Shown here: positions 1 to 7,355 of the stretch, piece after piece
Numbering within the stretch: the stretch's first letter is position 1
Layout: each line of letters begins with the position of its first letter
Source of the DNA: Paucibacter sp. KBW04
GTDB taxonomy: Bacteria; Pseudomonadota; Gammaproteobacteria; Burkholderiales; Burkholderiaceae_C
Assembly (NCBI RefSeq): GCF_003852425.1
Contig: NZ_QAJN01000005.1
Location: 1-46,752, forward strand
Length of the DNA: 46,752 nt
Direction of reading: 5' to 3'
The notes under the pieces: generated by a model
Databases searched by the model: none
Seen by the model: only the letters and a program-made list of their open reading frames with translations
What the model was told of the DNA's origin: nothing
Translations under genes and position numbers: made by a program

Positions 1-467
1 GCGCCTTGGCCAGAAGTGCTATCCACGGCGGCCAAACTTGTACTCGCCAAGGGTGTGGGCTCAAGTCCCGAGCGCGTCGCTGGCGATGAAGGTGATGTGG
101 CGCCACTCGGGGCTGCTGCAGGGCGAACCACGATTGAACCATCGTTCATGACGACAGTCGCCAAGCCTGAGCCCTCCAAGGCTTGAGAAATGGCCTCCGC
201 AGCGGTCAACTGACCTGCTACCGCGCGAGAGGTCCGACCACTTACCTTGCCAGGGTCAAAGACAATGGACACGCCCGTCTGACGTGCGATGGCTCGCAGC
301 GACTCTGCCAAGGGCTGGGATGGTTGATCCACCCGGTAGCGCGCAGCAGGATTGGCTTCAGTGGCACTTGAAACGCCAAAGAAAACGAACATTGCAAGGA
401 AGGCGCCCTCCCGAAAACAATGCTTGCCCTTTACCCCTCGAATACGATCCAAGACCTTGCTGAACAT
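1..467 (-). CDS. TonB-dependent receptor with N-terminal STN signalling domain (5' part only)
   Basis: Partial gene running off the left edge; 155 codons are visible. The start ATG at 467 follows a GGGAG Shine-Dalgarno 7-8 bases upstream. The N-terminus has a hydrophobic stretch (about residues 22-36, FLAMFVFFGV) consistent with a signal peptide. It is followed by a secretin/TonB short N-terminal (STN) domain at about residues 43-115 with the typical series LAESLRAIARQTGVSIVFDP and LTAAEAISQALEGSGL. In FecA-type receptors this periplasmic domain passes the substrate signal to the FecR anti-sigma factor. It lies downstream of fecR and the ECF sigma gene on the same strand, the normal FecIRA order. 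The barrel is outside the window, so the ligand (probably a ferric siderophore) is inferred only. Confidence 0.85.
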   Translation of the reverse strand, partial: MFSKVLDRIRGVKGKHCFREGAFLAMFVFFGVSSATEANPAARYRVDQPSQPLAESLRAIARQTGVSIVFDPGKVSGRTSRAVAGQLTAAEAISQALEGSGLATVVMNDGSIVVRPAAAPSGATSPSSPATRSGLEPTPLASTSLAAVDSTSGQG

Positions 468-546
468 CTTTCGCTCCCCTCTCGTTGCCCATGTCGGTGA
501 TAACGAGATAACGAGCCGGATCTGCGGATCTCAGCCAGGGCATGCC

Positions 547-1599
547 CTACTGCGAAAGTGCCAACTCCAACCGTCCTGCATGCTCTCGGACCATCAGGCC
601 GTACAGGCTTGCAACAGAATTCGCAAATCCTGGGTTGTCGCCCGTTTTGTAGAGACCGCTGATCCTCAAGTTCGCCAAGGCACCCTCCTCGCGCAAGACG
701 ATAGGCGTTCGGCTGTATCGATTCATCTCCATCACAGCCTCAGCCAATGACACGTCTTCGAACAAGGCCTCGCTGTGCCGCCATGCAATCAACTGTTCGA
801 TATGTGGACGATCCAGTTGAGGGGTGCTCACCGCCTGCACCTTACCTACGGCCTGAAACAAGCGCACGCGATCACCCGCTTGCATCAAAACGGACGCTGA
901 GGGGGCCATCGCAGACGGCGTTTCGACACCTGCTGGGCGAACCGTCAACTGACCCTCCAGCAAAGCCACCTCGAGTGCAGCGCCGTCTCCGGCGGTACGG
1001 CTTCCAAGCCGAACAGAGAATGCCGTGCCCAAGGCCTCGACTTCGCTGCCTAACACCCTCACGACAAAAGGTCGTCGCGCGTCCTTGGCCACTTCGAAGT
1101 AGGCCTCCCCTCCCAAAAGGCTAACCCTCCGTCGAAGCGAGTCCATCTCCACCAGAACTTTCGTATTGGTGTTCAAAGACATACGGGTTCCGTCGTCAAG
1201 AACCGCTACATGTTGCTCTCCAATCTTGGTCACGAACTCCTCACCCTGCTGCCAAAACGACAGTGACAAGCCCGTGCCAAGGATGCCCAAGGCAAGTAGC
1301 GCCGCAAAGAATAGTTTTCCGCTTGTGGGGCCCTTGCCCAAGCGTTTCGCTGGCAAGGCATTGGCGAAAGCGTCGGCCAAGCTCACACGAGGCACCGACT
1401 CCCAAACGTCGGTACATCGCTCGAATGCCAGACGATGGGCCGCAGAGGCTGCTTGCCAAGCCCGGCACTCTCGCTCCATCTGTGGTGAGCGATCGGGCCC
1501 GTGCAGCCGGGCAATCCAAACTGAAGCCTCGGCAGCAATCTCCGGCGTCACTCGAGGCTCTGGCTCCTCACCCAAGTTTTGCATTCCAGGCGCGTCCAT
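547..1599 (-). CDS. fecR: FecR-family anti-sigma factor / sigma regulator (copy 1)
   Basis: About 350 residues. The cytoplasmic DUF4880 segment comes first (about 15-75; ASVWIARLHGP and HRLAFERCTDVW motifs). One membrane helix follows at about 97-117 (FFAALLALGILGTGLSLSFW), then the periplasmic FecR domain (DGTRMSLNTNTKV, GEAYFEVAKDARRPFVV), and a C-terminal STN-interacting region near the end. It should hold the sigma factor encoded just upstream and receive the signal from the STN domain of the receptor encoded just downstream. The reading frame is open from a TTG at 1608 that overlaps the sigma stop; ATG 1599 is preferred because GGAAGG lies at good spacing. The gene is paralogous to the FecR at 22.5 kb and shares the same overlapping junction with its sigma gene. 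Confidence 0.9.
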   Translation of the reverse strand: MDAPGMQNLGEEPEPRVTPEIAAEASVWIARLHGPDRSPQMERECRAWQAASAAHRLAFERCTDVWESVPRVSLADAFANALPAKRLGKGPTSGKLFFAALLALGILGTGLSLSFWQQGEEFVTKIGEQHVAVLDDGTRMSLNTNTKVLVEMDSLRRRVSLLGGEAYFEVAKDARRPFVVRVLGSEVEALGTAFSVRLGSRTAGDGAALEVALLEGQLTVRPAGVETPSAMAPSASVLMQAGDRVRLFQAVGKVQAVSTPQLDRPHIEQLIAWRHSEALFEDVSLAEAVMEMNRYSRTPIVLREEGALANLRISGLYKTGDNPGFANSVASLYGLMVREHAGRLELALSQ

Positions 1600-1601
1600 G
1601 G

Positions 1602-2081
1602 CTACCAACCTTCCATAAAGCGAGCCAGCACCAACGTGGCTTTGGCGATCTGCTTTTCCACTGAGCTCACGCTCAAGCCATGTTCCTTCGCTATGTCTCG
1701 GTAGCTCGTTCCGTTCAAGCGATGGGCCAGAAAAATCTGTTGGGTTCTTGGGTCAAGACTTGCAAGGCATTCGGTCAAGCGGGCCAGCCTCTCCTTGCCC
1801 AGCAAGATGGCCTCGACCGCCGGTGCGGCGTCTACCAGTACCTGTTCCTCGGTCGGCACGTGCACGAACTGATGCCTGCCGCTTCGGAATTCATCGATAG
1901 ACAGGTTCAGCGCCGCCCGCATCAAAAATGCCTCGGGCTGGTTGACCTTCTGGTCGCGCTCATAAAGTGCAAGTCTCAACCAAGCCTCCTGAACCAAGTC
2001 CTCAGCTTCTTGACGCGTACGACCGCGGTGCATCAGCACGGCCTTGACTCTCGCCAAAGCAGCCTTCCAATTTGTGATCAT
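1602..2081 (-). CDS. fecI: ECF RNA polymerase sigma factor, FecI-like (copy 1)
   Basis: 159 residues, the normal size for a FecI-group sigma-70 factor. Region 2 contains EDLVQEAWLRL and PEAFLMRAALNLSIDEFR. Region 4 contains LDPRTQQIFLAHRLNGTSYRDIA followed by a helix-turn-helix (HGLSVSSVEKQIAKA). The open frame extends upstream to 2300, but the family alignment begins at the MITNWKAAL methionine, hence start 2081. Its last codons overlap the start region of fecR, suggesting translational coupling. It likely directs transcription of the receptor gene running off the left edge in response to an extracellular iron chelate. Confidence 0.9.
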   Translation of the reverse strand: MITNWKAALARVKAVLMHRGRTRQEAEDLVQEAWLRLALYERDQKVNQPEAFLMRAALNLSIDEFRSGRHQFVHVPTEEQVLVDAAPAVEAILLGKERLARLTECLASLDPRTQQIFLAHRLNGTSYRDIAKEHGLSVSSVEKQIAKATLVLARFMEGW

Positions 2082-2821
2082 CGCCGTCCACAGCCAAGTA
2101 TCGAAGTCAGGACCTTGACAGAGCATCTTAGGATCAAGGCACGAGCAAACTCGGCAAGACCTTTTCGGCAGCTTGGCCTGCAACGCATCAAAGCAGTACA
2201 CCGAACGAAAGCAAGGCTGTTCACTGCCGCGGAAGTCGCCGGCGGTTACGCCTGAGTTCACAAGCAGCAGTCGGCGGGCCAAGCCAAGAATTCGGCGCAA
2301 TTACCTAACTCACCATTGCATAGACTGCAGGAAGTTGACAAATGAAGGGGCCAAGAAACTGATCTTGCCATCGTTCATGCTCTAGCTTCAGGCTGAACCG
2401 AACGTTCCTCATCGCCGTTCAATTAGGCCTTGATCTGAAAGGCCGGAACAGCCACCATGCGCCCCAAAGAAATGGGGTCGCTGTCTATCGGATAGCGATG
2501 TGCGCGATTTGCGCCCGACGGCAAGTGTTCGCCCTTCTTACTCAGAGGAGGTAGCTGTGAGATATCCAGCCAAGAAAACTCTGTCGTCCCCCTCTCGCGG
2601 GTGCCGTAAAGAAACTGAGCCACGCCGCGTTACGCCACTGAGTCTCGTTTCAGTTCCAAAGGGCGTTGCTGCCGGGCGGATCCGACAAAGTGCGGGCAAC
2701 GCCAGAATCGAGTCTTGGGCACTGTTCGAGTCTCGGGAATCGTTTGAGGCTTGCTTGGCTTGCGACCCACTTCGATTCGAAGAACCGCTTCTCTTCGCGC
2801 AGGTCAAAAGGGAGTTCGACC
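2082..2821. other. Gene-poor intergenic stretch
   Basis: About 740 bases between the divergent sigma gene and the LuxR-type gene. It must hold both promoters. Several open frames exist on both strands but none has a convincing ribosome site or recognisable family. A GAGGAGG run near 2546 is not followed by a plausible gene. I see no tRNA, repeat or clear Fur box here. Confidence 0.4.
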
Positions 2822-3610
2822 ATGCCTTCGATCGATCAAAGTTCCTCAAGCTCGATACGAACCAGCGCCAAGTCCAAGGACTACGCCGAACATGCACTTG
2901 AAGCCATCGTCCAAGTTCCTCATGCAAGCGACCCTCCGGCCTTGCTTGCTTGCCTGGCTCACGCCACAGAGGCCATTGGCGCAACTGGAAGCGTCTACAC
3001 GGCAGTCATCCCGGAAGACGGGAGTGCCCCCTCCTGCTTCAGCCTCTTCGCCTGCAACCCCGTGTTTGCGCAGGAACAAAGTCTCCAAGGCCATTTGCTA
3101 GAGCACCCCTGGCTACGATTCGCGCAGTCGCATTCAACGCCGGGAACCCAACACCAGGTCTTTTCTCAGCATGACGCCGATAGCGAAGCGTTTGCCCTGG
3201 TCAGTCGCTATGGTTTCCGTTCATGCCTCATCGTGCCCACCCAGGCCGGCCAAAACGTCAACCGGTACGAAATGCTTTGCCTTGGTAGTGATCAGGCGGA
3301 TGACTTTGAAGGAATGGAAGCTCGCATCGTCCGCACACTGGCAAGGTCCCTCGCAGCAGAGCTCCATGACTGGCTTACCCACTACCTCCAGCAACGACTC
3401 CAGTCAGACGCAAGACTTCATGAGGGGGACTTGAATTTGTTGGCGATGGAATGGCGCGGGCTCGGATCCAAGGAAATTTCAGCGAGAACTGGGATGAGCG
3501 TCGCCTCGGTCGACTCAAGATTTCAGCGCATCAACACACGGCTGAACTGCTCAAGCCGAAAAGCCTCAGCGAAGAGGGCAGCAGCCTACGGTCTGCTCGA
3601 GTCCGCATAA
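2822..3610 (+). CDS. LuxR-family transcriptional regulator with autoinducer-binding-like domain
   Basis: 262 residues. ATG 2822 is preceded by GGGAG; longer open-frame starts at 2666 lack such a site. Residues about 25-190 look like an autoinducer-binding (GAF-like) domain, with the weak signature of that family (SRYGFRSCLIVPTQ, WLRFAQ). The C-terminal 60 residues form a LuxR/GerE helix-turn-helix (LLAMEWRGLGSKEISARTG followed by MSVASVDSRFQRINTRL). No luxI-type synthase gene is adjacent, so it would be a LuxR solo that reads external or non-acyl-homoserine-lactone signals. Spaced away from the fec operon and divergent from it. Domain assignment is by motif memory; ligand unknown. Confidence 0.75.
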   Translation: MPSIDQSSSSSIRTSAKSKDYAEHALEAIVQVPHASDPPALLACLAHATEAIGATGSVYTAVIPEDGSAPSCFSLFACNPVFAQEQSLQGHLLEHPWLRFAQSHSTPGTQHQVFSQHDADSEAFALVSRYGFRSCLIVPTQAGQNVNRYEMLCLGSDQADDFEGMEARIVRTLARSLAAELHDWLTHYLQQRLQSDARLHEGDLNLLAMEWRGLGSKEISARTGMSVASVDSRFQRINTRLNCSSRKASAKRAAAYGLLESA

Positions 3611-3689
3611 AACCATGGAGAAGGACAGTCTGAACAACGAATGACCAATGCCAGGAGTTCTTTGTGGCTGGGCGCCGAAGGCTTCCCTT

Positions 3690-3965
3690 TCAAGTAGACA
3701 GCCGAATACTGGAATTTGCGGCAGTGGATAACCTGGGCAGGAACTGCGTCGGGGGCAGTCCACCCATATAGATTCGCAGCCAGTCATCAGAAGTGTGCGC
3801 GACCTGCTCGATGCTCTTGAATACGCAAGCGTTCAAGACCTCACGCCGGTACGTCCAGTTAAATCGTTCCATGTAAGCATTTTGGTTGGGTCGCCGGTTT
3901 CGAAGTGATTGAGCTTGATGTCCTTAGTCGATGAAGTAGTGGCTTGAAATCTCCGGCCCCTAGTG
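3690..3965 (-). pseudogene. IS3-family transposase OrfB, C-terminal remnant
   Basis: Reading leftwards, the frame near 3960-3900 gives DIKLNHFETGDP, matching the usual IS3 stretch before the third catalytic region. A frameshift near 3893 then leads to PNQNAYMERFNWTYRREVLN, which contains the conserved glutamate of the DDE motif, and on to DDWLRIYMGGLPPTQFL. The segment usually present between WLRIY and GLPP (NEERPHDAL-like) is deleted. Bases 3966-4270 upstream look decayed and give no clear match. No intact ends were found. A dead insertion sequence. Confidence 0.75.
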
Positions 3966-4479
3966 CACCACACCGTTCGATCAAGCGAGCTAGGGTTCGA
4001 GTCAACCGAGCCGATGGAATTGCGATGCCGGCCTCGATACATAGCCCCTCCTGCTTGACCAAGCAACTTGCCGGCCGAGGAACTGTTGACCAGGAAGTGG
4101 AACTCGACCTCTCCTGCACGAATTTTCATGAACACGTTAAGCAACGCCGCTTCCCTCAGCCCTCCCCGCCTCGGTGACATTTGACTTTTGAAACCGACAT
4201 CCTCGCAATCTTGCTGGGTAGGTTGAGGCGGAGCATGCGATTCACAGGCTGGCGACTTCAATCTTGAAACCAAAGCACAGCCTGGCCCTCCTCAAAATCA
4301 CCTTCGGCGCCGACGGCAGAGTCGTGTCAAAGGCTGAGCTTGCGGGTGACTCCGGTCACAGCGCACACCGTTGAACTGTGTCCCCTGGCGAGCCAATTCT
4401 TTGAGCACGCCAGGCGTGAGCGTGCCATGCCGTCCAGCGGTTTAATTTTCTTCAACTTCTGGGGGGGCAGTTCAACCCC

Positions 4480-4854
4480 GGGGCGGTTCACTACCTGATC
4501 TCGCAGAGGAGCAAGCTCAAGCTCTATGTCGAAGACGGCCGCCACAGCATCTGCAACAAGGCTCAGGAGGATGCGATCCTGCCCTTCTGCATAGGTCGCT
4601 GCAAGTGGCTATTCGCCGACACGGTGGCCGGTGCCAATGCCAGCGAAAACTTGTACTCGTTGCTGCAAACGAGCCAAGTCGATGGAATCGCCGGCTATCA
4701 CTACCTGAGGTCGCTGTTCATCGCGTAGCCCAAGGCAGCAACGGCTGGCGACTATGCCGAAATGCTGCCCTGGCGGATCCATTTGGCTGAAGCCTGAGAA
4801 AGTCCTACCCTGCCGTCGCAGCGACGAAAAGGTAGGGGTTCCTTGAGCGCTTAC
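4480..4854 (+). pseudogene. IS66-family transposase (TnpC) 3' remnant with terminal repeat
   Basis: The plus-strand frame reads LYVEDGRHSICNKAQEDAI, CIGRCKWLFADTVAGA and NLYSLLQTSQVDGIAGYHYL, which follow the C-terminal part of IS66 TnpC (VEDGRLEIDNN, GRKNWLF, YSLIETAKANG, AYLRHLF). A TAG stop interrupts LRSLFIA before PKAATAGDYAEMLPW. GCGCTTAC at 4847-4854 matches the GTAAGCG-type IS66 end and marks the outer boundary. The 5' portion is missing, so this is a dead fragment. Confidence 0.8.
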
Positions 4855-4976
4855 CGCCAATCCAAGCCCCAGCAAGAAGCCATCTGGTGGCATTTGCTGC
4901 TGAGCGTATCGGCCTACTTCGGACCATCGAAATGGTTCCTCTACAGCCAATCAGGTCCATCGAGGCTGGATCCACC

Positions 4977-5492
4977 CTACTTGAGCACGCCGTTGAGCAT
5001 GAGGTAGCCGGGAAGCCAGCCCGTCAACACGCCTTGCACCAGCGTCACCGCTCCGGTCAGTTTGGCGATGGGTTTGTTCAGGGCTAGCAACATAAAGAAC
5101 ATCAGCCATAGAACGGCCCAAGCGGCCCAGCACAGACCCAGCCAAACATTCAATGCCGAATTGGCGCCATTCAGGGTATCGAATGCCACAGGTATCGCGG
5201 TGATACCTACAAACAGGCAAAACCATCCCAAGCCTCTGCCATCCGCACCGTTGTAGCGGTTGATCGCTACCCACAGATAGGTCAACGTGAACAAGAGCGT
5301 CAAAGCCGCACCCTTGATAGAAGCTGCATCGGCCCCTGGCCCAAATGCCGAGTAGGCCGCTACCGTCAGAGTGACGCCACCTACAAAGACGTTGATGACA
5401 GAGATCTCCTTGTCACCGACACGACCCAGTAACCATAGACCGTTGAGGCATAACACAGCCCCCACGTAGAGCAAAGATAGGCCTAGAAGCAT
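4977..5492 (-). CDS. amiS: AmiS/UreI-family amide or urea channel
   Basis: 171 residues, matching the AmiS/UreI family length, almost entirely hydrophobic with about six membrane helices. The start MLLGLSLLYVGAVLCLNGLW and the motifs NVFVGG, FTLTYLWVAINRY and LGWFCLFVG are characteristic of proton-gated urea or short-amide channels. It is the last gene of an operon with FmdA and FmdB, so it most likely lets formamide or acetamide (possibly urea) cross the inner membrane. A gap of about 43 bases separates it from fmdB. Substrate choice is inferred from the neighbouring formamidase. Confidence 0.9.
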   Translation of the reverse strand: MLLGLSLLYVGAVLCLNGLWLLGRVGDKEISVINVFVGGVTLTVAAYSAFGPGADAASIKGAALTLLFTLTYLWVAINRYNGADGRGLGWFCLFVGITAIPVAFDTLNGANSALNVWLGLCWAAWAVLWLMFFMLLALNKPIAKLTGAVTLVQGVLTGWLPGYLMLNGVLK

Positions 5493-5535
5493 GATGGACC
5501 TTTGAAAGATGGAGGGGCGAGCCAGTTGGGCTTGA

Positions 5536-5877
5536 TCAATGGCTGATCATCCAGGGGCGCTTTGTTGGGAATCCCTTGGCTCCATTGGCCGTCGTTACAG
5601 TGGCACCACGTCGGCCAGGTGAGCAACAGGCGCAGCCCGAGGGGTGTCGCAGCCGAGCGTAGTCGCCCGAACGTTTGGGTTCATTGGAGGCTCGTTCGTT
5701 GGTTTCCATTGCGAACAAACGCTCAGGCTCCATCTCACTCAAACGCGAGCCCTGCACCCAAGTTCTGCTACTGGACCTGGCGCAGGAAGGACAAGCGGCT
5801 GGGTGATCGCGTTCGGCCATGGGCCGCAGAACGTCAAACGGGCCGCATGTCCCGCATTGGTAGTCATAGATCGGCAT
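5536..5877 (-). CDS. fmdB: FmdB-family zinc-ribbon protein
   Basis: 113 residues. It begins MPIYDYQCGTCGPFDVLRPM, the hallmark of the FmdB zinc-ribbon family, with two cysteine pairs (CGTC and CPSC) forming the predicted zinc site. An additional CACC lies near residue 88. The gene lies 16 bases downstream of the formamidase gene and shares its orientation. FmdB was originally described as a regulator of formamidase in Methylophilus; the biochemical role is not settled. The C-terminal third is low in recognisable structure. Confidence 0.9.
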   Translation of the reverse strand: MPIYDYQCGTCGPFDVLRPMAERDHPAACPSCARSSSRTWVQGSRLSEMEPERLFAMETNERASNEPKRSGDYARLRHPSGCACCSPGRRGATVTTANGAKGFPTKRPWMISH

Positions 5878-5893
5878 GGTTGCGGCCTTGGGT

Positions 5894-7126
5894 TCAACGG
5901 AGATCAGGCGACAAAGGCATCTGAACGGATCCGTCCAGATGCTTGATAGGGCCTAGCGCGTTTGGATTGATATCGAAGTCGAAGATCTGCGTTGGCAGCC
6001 ACAAAGTGGCGCAGGCATTGGGAATGTCGACCACACCACTGATATGCCCCTGCACCGGTGCCACACCAAGGATGGAATGAGCCTGCGCACCCGAGTAACC
6101 AAATTTTTTCAGGTACTCAATCGCGTTCAGGCAGGCTTGGCGATAGGCAACATGCACATCCAGGTAATGCTGTTTGCCGTACTCGTCGACCGAGATACCC
6201 TCGAAGATCAGGTAGTCGTTGTAGTTGGGCGTGATGGGACTGGGCTTGAAAATCGGGTTCTTGATGCCGTAAAGAGCCATACCACCCTTCAGTATGCTGA
6301 CCCGCATATGGACCCAGCCGGCCATCTCGATGGCACCGCAGAAGGTGATCTCTCCATCGCCTTGGCTGAAGTGCAGGTCGCCCACACTAAGGCCTGCTCC
6401 ATCCACATAGACCGGAAAGAAGATCTTCGATCCACGTGAGAGGTCCTTGATGTCGCAGTTGCCACCGTGCTCACGGGGAGGGACCGTGCGTGCGCCCTCA
6501 GCAGCGACTTTCTCCCGGCCGGGACCCTTGAGTTTGCCCAAATGGGCGGTCGCAGCAGATGGCGGGGCGGCCAGCGGCGGCACCCGGTCGGGGTCAGTGG
6601 CGATGAAGGCCAACTCCCGCTCGTTCCACATGTCCAACATCTTCTGATCGGGCAGACAGCCGATCAGCCCGGGGTGAATCAGTCCTGCGAAATTGACGCC
6701 TGGCACATGACGAGAATTCGTGAACATGCCGTGGAAGTCCCAGATCGACTTCTGAGCTTGCGGAAAATGCTCGGTTAGAAAGCCGCCTCCATTGTTCTTG
6801 CTGAAGAAACCGTTGAAGCCCCAAAGGCTGTCGGACTTCGCGCCAATGTCGAGCAACTCCACGACCAGCAGGTCGCCTGGCATTGCCCCACGCACGCCCA
6901 CCGGCCCAGACAGGTAATGGACCGTGGTCAGATCGATGTCACGGACATCGTCGGCGCTGTCGTTGTTCTTGATGAAACCCCCGGTCCAGTCATAGGTTTC
7001 CAGCACAAAGTCATCACCAGGATTCACCCAGCAGGCCATCGGGATATCCGGGTGCCAGCGGTTATGAACCATCTCATTGCTGGGCGCTGGCTTGGAAAGG
7101 TCGACCTTGATCAGAGTTTCGGGCAT
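5894..7126 (-). CDS. fmdA: Formamidase (FmdA/AmdA acetamidase-formamidase family)
   Basis: 410 residues, the normal length of FmdA. It hydrolyses formamide to formate and ammonia in the cytoplasm. Family features visible are HNRWHPDIPMACWVNPGD near the start, GFIKNND, the HYLSGPVGVRGAMPGDLL segment and the central HGGNCDIKDLSRG motif followed by GDLHFSQGDGEI, which includes metal-binding histidines and acidic residues of the family. A strong AGGAGGT site precedes ATG 7126. First gene of the fmdA-fmdB-amiS operon. It is divergent from the permease-kinase gene, and fds genes able to use its formate product lie 6 kb away. Confidence 0.95.
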   Translation of the reverse strand: MPETLIKVDLSKPAPSNEMVHNRWHPDIPMACWVNPGDDFVLETYDWTGGFIKNNDSADDVRDIDLTTVHYLSGPVGVRGAMPGDLLVVELLDIGAKSDSLWGFNGFFSKNNGGGFLTEHFPQAQKSIWDFHGMFTNSRHVPGVNFAGLIHPGLIGCLPDQKMLDMWNERELAFIATDPDRVPPLAAPPSAATAHLGKLKGPGREKVAAEGARTVPPREHGGNCDIKDLSRGSKIFFPVYVDGAGLSVGDLHFSQGDGEITFCGAIEMAGWVHMRVSILKGGMALYGIKNPIFKPSPITPNYNDYLIFEGISVDEYGKQHYLDVHVAYRQACLNAIEYLKKFGYSGAQAHSILGVAPVQGHISGVVDIPNACATLWLPTQIFDFDINPNALGPIKHLDGSVQMPLSPDLR

Positions 7127-7355
7127 GGGACACCTCCTGGGGATGGATGAAGGGATGGACTTGAAGGAAGCTTTGAACCCAAGGCTTCACAAGGCCCGAT
7201 GCTGCGCGCCCCTTTCTTTGCGCCCAATACGTCAATTAACGTAGGCCGAAAAATCGCCAGTCGCACGTTTTGCGTGAAAACCCTTCTTGTAGCTCTCACA
7301 CCGGCAGCAATAGTCAAGACTCCACGTCTCTAACCCAATCGAGCTCGCCTCGGCC
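7127..7355. promoter_or_regulatory. Divergent control region between fmdA and the permease-kinase gene
   Basis: The 229 bases separating two diverging transcription units must carry both promoters. An AT-richer patch with GTCAATTAAC near 7231 is the best candidate core region. No clear sigma-54 element or perfect operator dyad could be identified by eye. The response regulator encoded at 10.8 kb is the obvious candidate to act here, by inference only. Confidence 0.45.

Noticed and set aside
2666-2821. Upstream extension of the LuxR-type gene.
   Set aside because: No ribosome site at 2666; the GGGAG-preceded ATG 2822 fits the domain start.
3985-4000. GGTTCGAGTC resembles a tRNA T-loop.
   Set aside because: Located in decayed insertion-sequence DNA with no acceptor or anticodon stem.
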